In this document: piece by piece, positions 44,684 through 56,719 of the stretch
How positions within the stretch are numbered: position 1 is the stretch's first letter
Layout: every line of letters begins with the position of its first letter
Origin: Oenanthe sinensis
Lineage: Eukaryota > Streptophyta > Magnoliopsida > Apiales > Apiaceae
Direction: 5' to 3'
DNA length: 64,000 bases
Assembly (NCBI GenBank): GCA_028671895.1
Contig: CM053813.1
Location: forward strand, 16,244,001-16,308,000
The notes under the pieces: model-generated
Seen by the model: only the letters and a program-made list of their open reading frames with translations
What the model was told of the DNA's origin: nothing
The model's database searches: none
Made by a program: the position numbers and the translations under genes

Positions 44684-46038
44684 CATCTATTCTTCAAAAG
44701 TTCCTTGATAGAATGCCACCACCTCCTCCAATTGATGATAACAAAAAGGGGGAGAATTCAAAGAAGGATGATGGTGATAATGGTGGTGATGGCAAAGGCA
44801 GTGGTAGTGGTGGTATAGGTGGTTCTGGTATGGATAAGACAAGTGGCATTGGTGGTTCTGCTACCAAAAGATATAAAAGCAGAAGTAACAGGGATAATCA
44901 ATCTTCAAAGAGATCTAAGTCATCTAATTCTCCAAAAGATGATTTAGAACAGAAAAAGAAAGAATACAAAAAGTTTGAAGATGATCTTGAAGCTAGGAGA
45001 ATTTCTAGGGAGAAAGAAACTCAATCAATGATTGAAAGAGAAAGCAAAAAAATTGAAGATTTGAAGAGAAGCACGGAGTTGGTGACAGAGGCAGTAGAAA
45101 AAGGAGACTTGGATGAGTTCATTGCTCAAACAAAAATAAAGATGCACAAAAGGCTGCCAAGGAAAACAACTCAAATGCTGAAGCCTTTTTAACAGTTGAT
45201 CTTGAAGCCCTTAAAGAGAAGAAAAAGGGTAAAGCCATAATGATTGAAGAAGAAAATAGGAGAAAAGAGCCAATTGGCCAGAAGCTTCTTCAAGGAGCCA
45301 TTTCATCAGGATTGTGAGATGCAGCAAAGAAAGAAAAGGAGAATGAGGAAATAGCAAGGCAAATGGAAATGGAATGGATTATGGAAGATCAATTAATGGA
45401 ACAACCACTAAGGAAAAAGAGGAAAGTAGCTATGGCCAAAAAAAGGTCAAGTTCTATTCAAGAAACAGTGGTTCAGGAAAACCTCCAGGGTCAACAAGAA
45501 GAAATCAAGGAGGAGGTCACAATTGAAGGATATGACTTGAAAGGAATACCAGTGATCAATGAAAAAGGGTTAATTGGAGTAAGGACTCACCCTGCAACCT
45601 CTAACCAAGAAGAATCAATGAGGTTGGAGTATGAAAATGGAGTGAAAACCATTTATTTATTGAAGGTGATAATGAAGCAGAGTTACAATGTTTTAAAGAC
45701 TATTCTTCCTCTACTCAACAGAAAGTATGCTATGAGAACAGCAAATTTCAATGTTAAGGAGATCCAAGGCAGAAGCTGAACCTGATTCACCTCTAAAGCT
45801 ATGGAAGTCACAGGTCAAAAAGGTGGTGTTGGAGCCAAAGTATGCTATGATTTTTACAGATATAGAGGGCAACATAAAGTTCTTTGATATCTGCAAATAT
45901 CTAGACAAAATCACAGATAAAGAAATACATTACCTTATGAGGCAACTTGGAGAAACTGACAGGGATGAAGCAATTTTGAGGAGTTCTTTCATGAGGCAGC
46001 TAAAGAAAAATGCTGAGAAGAGAAGGAAGATGAGCTAA
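44684..46038 (+). pseudogene. Element B 3' accessory ORF, part 3 of 3
   Basis: The frame cut by element D resumes here and begins with a Pro/Gly/Ser/Lys-rich stretch followed by a Lys/Glu coiled coil (44940-45100). Frame changes near 45140 and 45760 and a TGA at 45315-45317 break it. The last part (45780-46038) is globular looking (YAMIFTDIEGNIKFFD) and ends in a basic tail. Poly-Gly and poly-Pro tracts are typical of disordered linkers. Confidence 0.8.
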
Positions 46039-46206
46039 CTAAATCATGGAGACAATGAAGACATTGAAGCTACTTGCAGGAGTTATCTATCAATCTGGTA
46101 CTTCCAAAATTAATGTGCCAATTAAATTTCTTGATTTTATCTGAATGTAAATTTTAAGGGTTTTGTTATCATCAAGCAGATTTATGCATGTTCATATCAC
46201 AGACAC

Positions 46207-46220
46207 AAATAGGGCGAGAT
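46207..46220 (+). other. Element B polypurine tract
   Basis: AAATAGGGCGAGAT before the right LTR; one C interrupts the purine run when compared with A and C. The preceding 168 bases (46039-46206) are untranslated and unremarkable. Confidence 0.8.
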
Positions 46221-47342
46221 TGTTAGGAATCTACATGTAATTTGATGATAACATTAATCTTAGAATCATAGAAATTTTATTTGATGTAACTGATCAATTG
46301 ATATGAAAGTTATAAATATCAATTGATCAGGAAACCATTTATCAGTTGAAGTGTTTATATGAATCAACTGATAATTTGGATTGTAGCATAGGTGTACTTA
46401 GTCTATTTCAATCGATAAGGTGTAAATCAATTGATATTTTATTCATCAATTGATGTTAGAGTCGATTGATATAGATCATCAATTGATGTGTAAATTAAAC
46501 TGTCAAATTGTAATTATGTGAAGACAGGAAATTACACAAGTGAAGGATGATCAATTGATATTGAAGCATCGATGGATGAAAGATCAATCGAAGAAGCCAA
46601 GTCAAGCATTGAAGACCATCAACTGATGTGAAGACCCATCAATTGATATATCGATTGATAACATCTATCAATCGATAAGTCATCTTTTATCAATCGATGG
46701 ATATAAAGATCAATAGAAGAAGAACATCAGTTGATGGATTAAAGGATGGATCAATTGATATGCTTAACAGCAAATTATCAATTGATTGTGACAACACAAA
46801 AAGACTATCTGTTATAGATCCAGAGAACAAAAGCACACCTATGGAAGACAGTCTAGGGTGGCTGTGAAGACTCAATCAGAAGCTGTCTTTCAAACCTTTA
46901 TTCTAAAATAGAAAAAGGTAAAAGGAAGGTAGGTAGAAACAATCCTAGAATAGGAATTGTAAAAGCACACTTGTGGTATATAAACAAGTGTAGCAACATT
47001 ATTAGAAAACAGACAAGTTAGACAATATTTCTTAATCAACTGTTCTAGCTTGAGAGCATATTTGTAAGAACAGTTGATTTGTTTTCTAATCTTGTAAAAA
47101 CGCAACTAGGTTTCTTTTAACCTATGAACGTTGAGCAAAAATATACACTGGTGGAAAAACCAATCCATCAGTAATTTTAAATCTCCTTGTTCAGTTTATT
47201 TTTCAGTCTTAATTTGTTTGAACATTTCTCTTTAATTCTCAAACATTAAGAACAAATATTAGAACAAGCAAAAAGTTTTAATATTTGTATTCAACCCCCC
47301 CCCCCCCTTCTATAAATATTGAGATTGTTCTAGGGAATAACA
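46221..47342 (+). repeat. Element B right LTR (LTR2)
   Basis: 1122 bp, nearly identical to LTR1 (about 7 substitutions) but with a run of 13 C near the right end where LTR1 has 6. TATATAAAC is at 46977-46985. It has a polypurine tract on its left and a primer site on its right, so it served as a 3' LTR for one internal region and as a 5' LTR for the next. Confidence 0.93.
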
Positions 47343-47344
47343 AT

Positions 47345-48387
47345 TGGTATCAGAGCAGGCTTTCAACATACAGAAAGTTTAAAGATCAAGAACAGTCAAT
47401 ATGGGCCAGAAAGATTCAGGTGTGAAGATTCCAGTTTTAGAGAAATATGAATATTTTCTATGGAAGGTTAAAATGCATCTGCATCTACTTTCTCTGGACC
47501 TGTCCTATGTTCACTGCATAGAGAAATGTCCTCATATTCCTATGAAGCTAGTCACAGGTGTAAATCCTGATGGAACTCCTGCACTTGACAAACATGTTCC
47601 AAAACTCATCTCTGAGTTCACTGAAGAGGATGAAAAAGAAGTACTCAAAGACAAGAAGGCCATGAACATTCTGTTTAATGGTTTAGAAAAGGATATGTTT
47701 GATAATGTGATAAATTGTACTTCATCAAAAGAAGTATGTGACACTCTTCAAACTCTGTGTGAAGGAATTGAGGAAGGAAAAACAAGATGCAACTCTTGAT
47801 TCAAAAATATGAATCATTTCATTTCAAGAGTGGAGAATCTATCAATGACACATATAGCAGATTTCAGAAGTTGTTAAATGGACTAAAGCTATATGGTAGG
47901 GTTTATGCAACTGAGGATACAAATCTAAAATTTCTTAGATCTCTTCCAAAAGAATGGAAACCAATGATTGTTTCCATTAGACAATCTCAGGATATATGAG
48001 TTGGAAATCCAATAAGATGAAGAGATTGAGAAGAATCAAAGAAAGGAGAAAACTATGGCTTTGGTAGTCAAGGGAAATGAAGAAAAGAAGGAAAGTGGCT
48101 GTGTAGAAGAGTCTATCATGATGGCTGGTGATGTTGTTGAAGAATCATTCAAGAGAAAAGGAAAGAGCAAGTGTGAAGAAAATGAAACATGCTCTCAGGA
48201 TGATTTGGATGAGATTGATGAGCACCTTGCATTTCTGTCAAGGAAGTTTTCAAAGCTAAAATTCAAGAGGAATCCATATGCTCAAAGGCCTGGATCCCAG
48301 TTTAGAAGCAACAATCAAAATAAAAATTTGGTTGATAGATTTAAATTCAAATGTTTTAACTGTGGATTGGCTGGTCATTTCTCAAAT
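47345..48387 (+). pseudogene. Truncated second copy of the element B internal region (primer site and 5' gag)
   Basis: Primer site TGGTATCAGAGC at 47345-47356, gag start at 47401. It is almost identical to 10117-11161 and shares that copy's frameshifts near 10555 and 10770, so both descend from one already broken gag. One difference is telling: CAG at 48196-48198 here is TAG at 10970-10972 there. Gag stops in the middle of the first zinc knuckle (CFNCGLAGHFSN) at the junction with the duplicated flank. Confidence 0.92.
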
Positions 48388-49140
48388 AAAAATACGTGTC
48401 TAACAGCTGAGGAATCGATGTACTATTTTACTGGCTGACCGGGAGAGATCATGTACCCATCCTTAAACTTCATGGACTGGGCACACTGAGCCCTCAGCTT
48501 TCCGCTACCAATAACCTAGTAAAAGCTGTTAGGGATTGTTTATTATCAATGTAATCAACTAATATTTACTTAGATTAATTAATCATTAACTAAGTAAAAT
48601 ATACTGTCATATATAGTTTGACAGTATGTTTACAATGTCACTTGTAATAAAATGCATAATAAGCCAAGTAGGTGACAGTAAGTATCAATAGTTACTGTCA
48701 TGTATAAATGTAATAAATGATCCATAAAGTAGAAGTTCACAAAGTGTTCATGCACATTATAGATCAATTCTTCGAAAGTAACATTTTACATCATGGAGCC
48801 TACGACAGCTCATTCAAGTGACAGCAACTTTTAGAACAGATGATAGCAACTATTCCTTGACAGTAAACTTGGCGGAGAATGAAGACTCTATGACAGCAAG
48901 TTCTACTGACAACAATTATCCCTTGATAGTAAACTTAGGGAGATTGAAGAATCAAATACATCAAGTTTTCTGACAGTAGCTTTGGTGGGGAGAGTTGACA
49001 GCATGTTTGGCGGGATGATCGACAATATGTTTGGCGGAACAGTTGACAGTACCTTTGAATGACAACATGTTTTAGAAGACTAGTGAGCCTGACAGTAAAG
49101 TATGCGGTAAAAAAGATACTGTCACCAAAGAGAAGCTAAA
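48387..49140. repeat. Right copy of the duplicated 754-bp segment
   Basis: Matches 8248-9001. The join to element B gag at 48387 shares one base (T) with both parents. It holds 140 bp of flank (to 48526) and the left part of the element E 5' LTR. Confidence 0.92.
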
Positions 49141-50878
49141 TGTTAGGAATCTACATGTAATTTGATGATAACATTAATCTTAGAATCATAGAAATTTTAT
49201 TTGATATAACTGATCAATTGATATGAAAGTTATAAATATCAATTGATCAGGAAACCATTTATCAGTTGAAGTGTTTATATGAATAAACTGATAATTTGGA
49301 TTATAGCATAGGTGTACTTAGTCTATTTCAATCGATAAGGTGTAAATCAATTGATATTTTATTCATTAATTGATGTTAGAGTCGATTGATATAGATCATC
49401 AATTAATGTGTAAATTAAACTGTCAAATTGTAATTATGTAAAGACAGGAAATTACACAAGTGAAGGATGATCAATTGATATTGAAGCATCGATGGATGAG
49501 AGATCAATCGAAGAAGCCAAGTCAAGCATTGAAGACCATCAACTGATGTGAAGACCCATCGATTGATATATTGATTGATAACATCTATCAATCGATAAGT
49601 CATATTTTATCAATCGATGGATATAAAGATCAATCGAATAAAAACATCAGTTGATGGATTAAAGGATGGATCAATTGATATGTTTAATAACAAATTATCA
49701 ATTGATTGTGACAACACAAAAAGACTATCTGTTGTAGTTCCAAAGAACAAAAGCACACCTATGGAAGACAGTCTAGGGTGGCTGTGAAGACTCAATCAGA
49801 AGCTGCCCTTCAAATCTCTATTCTAAAATAGAAAAAGGTAAAAGGAAGGTAGGTAGAAACAATCCTATAATAGGAATTGTAAAAGCACACTTGTGGTATA
49901 TACACAAGTGTAGCAGCATTATTAGAAAACATACAAGTTAGACAATATTTCTTAATCAATTGTTCTAGCTTGAGAGCATATTTGTAAGAACAGTTGATTT
50001 GTTTTCTAATCTTGTAAAAACGCAGCTAGGTTTCTTTTAACCTATGAACGTTGAGCAAAAATATACACTGGTGGAAAAACCAATCCATCAGTAATTTTAA
50101 ATCTCCTTGTTCAGTTTATTTTTCAGTCTTAATTTGTTTGAACACTTTCTCTCTAATTCTCAAACATTAAGAACAAATATTAGAACAAGTAAAAAGTTTT
50201 AATATTTGTATTCAACCCCCCCTTCTACAAATATTGACATTGTTCTAGAGAATAACACTAAAGGTTGATAGTAACTTTTAGGGAAGCTGACAGTCTATTT
50301 CAAGTAGGCAAACTAGGTAAAGTCGATTCACAGATTGATCTTGACATCTCTACCTAGTCTGTCAAGTCTATTACTGCAACTTGAGAAAAAGCAAGCATAA
50401 AGATGAAGTGTGCTCATGGAGTCAAGAATGTCAAATCCTCTCAGAGTACCTTTATCTATAAATGGAATGAAGACAAGACTTGAGAAGAAAAAGTGAGGTT
50501 TCTATTTCGAGTATTGTCCAGGAAACAAGGGAAAGTACACTTGTAAGTGAGATATGTGTTTTAGTTTAAATACACACATCTCACAAACACTTTCCCTCAT
50601 GCAACTGAGTTTAACTTTTCTCAAGCATAGAAACATTAGCAGTCTCTTGTTATTATGTTTATTGAAGCTGGAAAAATCTTTCCACTCAGTTGTAGCAAAA
50701 GTAAAAAATTAATAAAATTCATTTTTTGAAGTAAATAACCTTGTATCTTTCTTTTGTTTACTGGTGTATGTTTTCTTAACTTGATAATATCTTTTCTTGT
50801 TAGTTGTTAAGCAAGATTATCAAGAATTAGTCAAGTTGCATTCAATCCCCTCTTCTGCAACACTCTTTTCATTTAACA
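48527..50878 (+). repeat. Element E 5' LTR, interrupted by a solo LTR
   Basis: Left part 48527-49140 (TGTTAGGGATTG) and right part 50263-50878 (ending CATTTAACA). TATAAATGG at 50457-50465 is the likely TATA box. The left part is full of GACAGT units and holds TTTGGCGGGA (49006-49015). The solo LTR and one CTAAA copy account for the interruption; the uninterrupted LTR would be about 1,230 bp. Confidence 0.87.
49141..50257 (+). repeat. Solo LTR of family B (LTR3)
   Basis: 1117 bp, TGTTAGGAATC to GAATAACA, flanked on both sides by CTAAA (49136-49140 and 50258-50262). No internal region adjoins it, so the element collapsed by recombination between its LTRs. It differs from LTR1 at about 30 sites, far more than LTR2 does. 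Confidence 0.92.
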
Positions 50879-50880
50879 AC

Positions 50881-50892
50881 TGGTATCAGAGC
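50881..50892 (+). other. Element E primer binding site
   Basis: TGGTATCAGAGC, two bases after the LTR, for initiator methionine tRNA. Confidence 0.92.
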
Positions 50893-50929
50893 AGTAGGTT
50901 AGACATACATAACCTGAAAAGATCTAAAA

Positions 50930-53530
50930 ATGAGTGCACAGAAAGTAAGCAGTATAAAAATACCCACCTTTGACAAAGAACACTACAACCTCTGGAAAAG
51001 AAAGATGATGATGTTGATAAAAACAGTCAACCCACTTTACCCTAGAATCCTGGAGAATGGTCCTTTCATCCCTTAAACTTATGTACCTGAAACCACAGTA
51101 GATGGTGAAACTATACCAGCCTACTGGGTTCCTAAAAAGGTTTCAGAGTACACTGACACTGAAAAGGAAAAAGTATCTCTAGATGATACTTACAATTTAT
51201 TATCATTGAGGCACTTGACAATGTCATGTACAACAACATTGTCAACTACACTAGTGTAAAGCAAATATGGGAAACCATTGAAATACTCTGTGAAGGGACA
51301 GAGGAAGTAAAAGAGAATCAAAGACAGATTCTGGTGTCTCAGTATGAAGCCTTTATGTCTAAACCAAGTGAAGGGTTGACTGAGAATTTTGAGAGGTTTA
51401 ATAGGCTGATAAATGACCTGCAGCTGCATGGAAAGTTTTATGACAAAAAGGAGGTAAACATGACATTCATGTTGACACTTCCTGACCACCTAGAGCACAA
51501 GGTTTCTTCCATAAGAGAAGTAAAGGATTTATCAAAAGTTTCTCTTGAAACTTTGTATGGCATCCTTAAAACCTATGAGCTAGAGTTGCTACAAAAGAGA
51601 GCTATCCAAGCTGGTCAAAGAGGACAGATGGCCAACACATCTAATGCTCTAGTAGCTCAGGATCCACGGCTGATGCAGCTCAAAGAATCATAGCATCAAC
51701 AGCAGATCAGGATTGAAGAAATTACAGTTGAAGATGAAGGTGTGACTACTCTGAAACTCAAGGATGGTGAAGAAGATGAGTTCTACACTTTGGAAGAATT
51801 GGACAACATGGAAAATAAAACAATGGCCCACATGGTAAGAAAGTTCTCCAACTTGAGATTCAAGAAGAACAAAGCCTTCAAACCAAGAGGACAAGGCTCC
51901 AGGTTCAACAAGCCAAATACCTCAAAACCTGGAGGAAGTGGAAAAGGTGGATACAAGACATGTATGGTGGATAGATCCAAAATAAGGTGTTACAACTGCA
52001 GTGAAATGGGGCATTTTGCAATAGAGTGCAAGAAGCCAAAACAAGTGAGAAGAAATGACAGTGACTATGAGGAACTCAAAGCAAAGTATGAAGCCTTGCT
52101 GAAAAAGCAACAGGGAAGAGCCTTTGTGGCCGAAAGAAAATGCTGGGAAGACTTTGATGAAGAGGAAGAAGAAGAATATGAAAATCTTGTTCTCATGGCA
52201 AGCTTTGGAGAAGGTTCATCCACTTCATCAAGTCAGGTACCCTTTCTTACTACAGTTGATATGACTACTTCCTAGTATAAGAAAACTGTTGAAAGTCTAA
52301 GTTAAGAGATTTTTAATATTCATACAAGCATGTTAGTTGCAAATGAGGAGATAGTTAGTTTATCTAGTGCTAATGAGTCATTAAAAATTAAGAATCATGA
52401 ACTTGAACTAAAACAGAATGTTTTTGAGTCTCTACAACAAGAAAATGAAATTCTTAAGAGCAAGATTGTTTGTGCTTCTCAGATTGAGGAATTTCTTAGG
52501 AAACAGATCTCTGGTAATGAATTAAAAATCAAGGCCTGCAAGAATTCCTCTTTCTTGTTAAAATCTTACCATGATGATAACACTGAAAATCAAAAGGTAG
52601 GTATAGGTTTTAACTATGAGAAGAAAAATAGAAAGAAACATGTTGTAGAAGAAGAAGGCAAACATACTGTCAAACCTTTCATTTTAAAGAAAGAAGAATC
52701 CTTTGCTCAAAAAGGCTAAATTTGAATTTGATGAAGAAACATCAGTGATCAAACAAGAGATAGATAATGAGGACAATGATGCTGTCAATAAATCCCTTAA
52801 GGCAAAAGAGACTGTCAAAATCCCCAAGACAATTAGTTTTGACACTGACAGTAACTTAGGTTTAAAAGATGTTGTCAACACTGGCAAGATAGTGAGTTCA
52901 GAAGCTACTGTCAAGACTGTAAGATCCAAACTTACTGTCAAGACAACTCCATCTAAACCTACTGGCAATACCAGCATGACAATAACTTCTAAAAATACTG
53001 TCATGAAGACCAAGAAAAACATAAATAAAAAATTAGGAGTTAACAAGAAGAACAATTATGATTATATTCCTAATGCTCCTAGAAAGTTGTGCAATAATTG
53101 TGGGTCTTCTAGTCATCTAACTAATGTTTGTAATAAGGTCAAATCAAATGTTAAGAATGCTACTTCTAGTAATGAAAATTTACACAACATGCCTTTAAAG
53201 AACAGATAAGTAACTCATTGTGGTGACTTTGATTGTATTTCTTGTAAAATGAACTTGATGAGTATTTGCTTTAACATGGCTTTTGCTAATAATCAAGAAT
53301 GTCTGCATAAGAATGCTAAAACTGAAAAGGCAAATACTCCAAGTCCACCTAAAGTTAGGATGGACAAGCAACCCAAGAGAAAAGCTACCAAACCAGTAAT
53401 CAAATCATAATGGGTAGCTACAGGAGTCTTTCTAAAAGCAAGAGAAGAAAATTCAAATAATCCAACTTCAAACTGTGATCAAGCTAAACCAGATTGACCC
53501 AATGTGAATTGGGTACCAAAAACAACTTGA
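50930..53530 (+). pseudogene. Element E gag (broken)
   Basis: Starts MSAQKVSSIK at 50930. The copia gag (UBN2-like) core lies at 51226-51600. The first knuckle CYNCSEMGHFAIEC is near 51990, a coiled coil lies at 52320-52560, and a basic linker (52790-53010) contains repeated TVK and DSN, the family motif in two orientations. The second knuckle CNNCGSSSHLTNVC is near 53092, and gag ends NWVPKTT at 53530. Stops: TAA 51074-51076, TAG 51691-51693, TAG 52273-52275, TAA 52303-52305, TAA 53207-53209 and others after it. Frame changes occur near 51200 and 52710. Confidence 0.87.
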
Positions 53531-53572
53531 GATATTTTGTTTTGCAGGGCAACAGGAAAAATAAAAAAAATC

Positions 53573-56500
53573 ATGTGGATCATTGACAGTGGATGCTCAG
53601 GACACATGGCAGGTGATAAATCACTGCTATCACAGTTCAAAGAAATGGTTGGCCCTTATGTAACCTTTGGTGACAACAACATTGGTTTCACAATGGGATA
53701 TGGCATACTTTAGAAATCTAAATATTGAAAAAATTGCTCTAGTGAATGGATTGAAGCACAATTTATTGAGTGTCACTCTCTATTGTCAACAAGAAGACAT
53801 GAGAAGAAGCTCTTCAAGGAATAAGGAAATGAAGCCTCTACATAGCTGACTTGGACTCTGTAAGGAAAAATAAAGTCTATTGTTTCTACAGTAAGGCTTC
53901 TCCATCTAAAAGTTGGCTTTGGAATAAGAAGCTCTCTCATTTAAATTTCAAAGAAATGAATCATTTGATGAAGAGAGAGTTGGTGAAAGGGATGCCTCAA
54001 CTTGAATTCTGTCAAGAAGGATTGTGTGAGGATTGCCAGAAAGGGAAGCTAAGGAGAGTTGCTCATAAAAGCACTCCTAGTGGTTCAATAAATGAGGCAT
54101 TTCAACTAATTCATATGGACTTATTTGGTCCTGTGAATGTGCAATCACTGGCTAGAAAAAGATATGCTTTAGTAATGGTTGATGATTTTTCAAGATATAC
54201 ATGGGTGAGATTTCTAGCATCTAAAGATGAAACTGCACAAGAAATAATTGACTTGGTTAGGGTTCTTGACAAGAATCCAAAGTTCAAAGTGCAAATTTTA
54301 AGAAGTGACAATGGTACTGAGTTCAAAAATAGCATCATGAATGATTTCTGCAAAGACAATGGAATCACTCAACAATTCTCTGCACCAAGAACTCCTCAGC
54401 AAAATGGTGTTGTGGAAAGGAAAAACAGAACTCTCATTGAGGCTACAAGAACAATGTTGAGTGAAGCAAAACTTCCTACCTATTTCTGAGGTGAAGCAAT
54501 CAATACAGTCTGTTACACTCAAAACAAGACTGTAGTCAACAAAGCCTATGGAAAAACACCCTATGAATTGCTCACAGGAAGGAAACCAACTATCAACTAT
54601 TTTCATGTCTTTGGAAGCAAGTGCTACTTCATGAAAGATTTAACTAAGATCAAAGGGAAATTTGATACCAAGGAACTTGAAGGAATCTTCATGGGGTATA
54701 GTATTGATAGGACTACATATAGAGTCTATATCATTGATCACAAGACTGTGGAGGAGAGTGTAAATGTAACCTTTGATGAAACAAAGTTCCCTGGAATTGA
54801 AGGAAGTCAAGAAACAGAATCCTTAGCCTTTGAAAATCAAGGCTATCTAGAAGAGATTGAAGAAGATTAACCAAGATTTGATCACATAATTTCTGGTCCA
54901 ATAATGGCTCCTAACCAATCTGGAGAAAATGAAGGAACTGCCCAAACAACTGATTTTTCTGGAAATGTTCCAATGAACAGTGGACTTGAAGAAATTGATG
55001 ATGTCAACAGTGCAAGAGCAAAAGATGTTGTTAATCAGCAAAATGTTGAAGACTCTAGTGATTCTCAAAGAGGAACTAAATGGAACAGAGATCACACTAA
55101 TGATTTAATCATTGGTGATCCAGGAACTGGAGTCAAAACAAGAAGAAATGTGGCCAATGAATGCATGTACTCTTATTTCCTCTCTCAAACAGAACCTAAA
55201 ACTCTTGAAGAAGCCTTGGCTAATCTAGATTGGATTAATGCCATGCAAGAAGAGCTTAATCAATTTAAAAGAAGCTGTGTTTGGGAATTGGTGCCTAGAC
55301 CAAAGAACAAATTACTTAATAGGCACCAAATGAGTTTATAGAAACAAGATGGATGATTGTGGCACTGTTACAAGAAACAAAGCAAGGCTGGTGGTAAAAG
55401 GTTATTGTCAATAGGAAGGCATTGATTATGAAGAAATATTTGCACATGTTGCCAGACTAGAGGCAATTAGAATATTTTTGGCTTTTGTTGCATACAACAA
55501 CTTCAAGGTCTTTCAAATGGATGTCAAGAGTGCTTTCTTTAATGGAGAGTTAGAAGAAGAAGTGTATGTTGAACAACCCCCAGGCTTTGAAGATCCAAAA
55601 ATGGGAAACTTTGTGTACAGACTACTCAAAACATTGTATGGACTAAAACAAGCACCAAGGGCTTGGTATGATACTCTTTCCAAGTTTCTTCTTGATAACA
55701 ATTTTATAAGAGGGATTGTGGATAAAACTCTTTTCTACAAAAAAACATGGAAATGATCTCATTCTAGTTCAAGTGTATATTGATGACATTATCTTTGGGT
55801 CAACAAATGAAGACTTATGCAAGAAATTCTCTGAGTTGATGCAGAACAAATATGAGATGAGCATGATGGGTGAATTAGTATTCTTTCTTAGACTTCAAGT
55901 CTATCAAAAAGAAGATGAAATATTTATTTTCCAAACTAAGTATGTTAAAGATCTTTTGAAAAGATTTGATATGGAAGACTCATCTCCTGCAAAGACTCCA
56001 ATCTCAATAGCAACTCAACTTGACAAGGATCCAAAAAGAAAGAAGGTGGACAACAAAATGTACAGATGAATGATTGGCTCTCTTCTCTAAAAGCTAGCAA
56101 GCCTGACATCATGTTTGCTACAGGTTTGTGTGCAAGGTTTCAGTCTGATCCTAATGAGTCACATTTAATGGCCATAAAAAGAATTATCAGATATGTGAAA
56201 GGCACTCAAAATCTTGGCCTTTGGTATCCTAAAGAATCTGGCTTTGACTTGGTTGGATATTCAGACTCAGACTATGCAGGATGTAGAATAGACAGAAAAA
56301 GTACAACAGGAAGCTGTCAATTTTTGGGAGAAAGATTGATATCATGGATTAGCAAGAAGCATCATTCAGTGTCAAATTCAACTGCAGAGGCTGAATACAT
56401 TGCAGCTGGTAGTTGTTGTGCTCAGTTACTTTGGATGAGAAACCAGCTATTGGACTATGGGTTGACTCTGCAAGGAATTCCTATTTTCTGTGAAAACATT

Positions 56501-56719
56501 AGTGCCATAGCAATTTCTTAGAATCATGTTTAACATTCCAAAACTAAGCACATTGACATCAGACATCATTTCATTAGATAGCATGTGGAGGAAGACACAA
56601 TCAAGCTAATCTATGTGCCCACAGAGAAGCAACTTGCAGATATTTTCACCAAACAATTGGATGAAAAGACTTTCAACAGGCTAGTAAGTGAATTGGGTAT
56701 GTTAAACTTAACCTGTTAA
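53573..56719 (+). pseudogene. Element E pol: protease-integrase-RT-RNase H (broken)
   Basis: Protease core WIIDSGCSGHMAGD at 53576. Compared with B, about 40 codons are missing after the protease (near 53790). Integrase at 53851-54870 has an intact zinc region (GLCEDCQKGK) and catalytic residues in HMDLFGPV, SDNGTEF and GVVERKNR, but TGA 54487-54489 replaces the Trp present in B and C. RT has YIDD at 55776-55787, and RNase H runs to 56719. Frame changes occur near 53700, 55315, 55740 (a run of A) and 56070, with TAG and TAA stops near 56519-56535. Pol is in the same frame as the gag end, separated by a stop. Confidence 0.9.

Larger units (their letters stand above)
9002..47342 (+). mobile_element. 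Element B: SIRE/Maximus-type Ty1/copia, split by elements C and D
   Basis: LTRs at 9002-10116 and 46221-47342 bound gag, pol and a 3' ORF. About 25.5 kb of the interval is later insertions (C and D). Without these B is about 12.8 kb. It sits inside a family-E LTR. The bases before the left LTR are CTATA, against CTAAA on both sides of the related solo LTR at 49141. The palindrome ATCAATTGAT and variants fill its LTRs, its spacer and three protein linkers. The coding regions are heavily broken, so it is inactive. Its right LTR is followed by a primer site and a partial second internal region, which is a recombinant structure. Confidence 0.9.
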
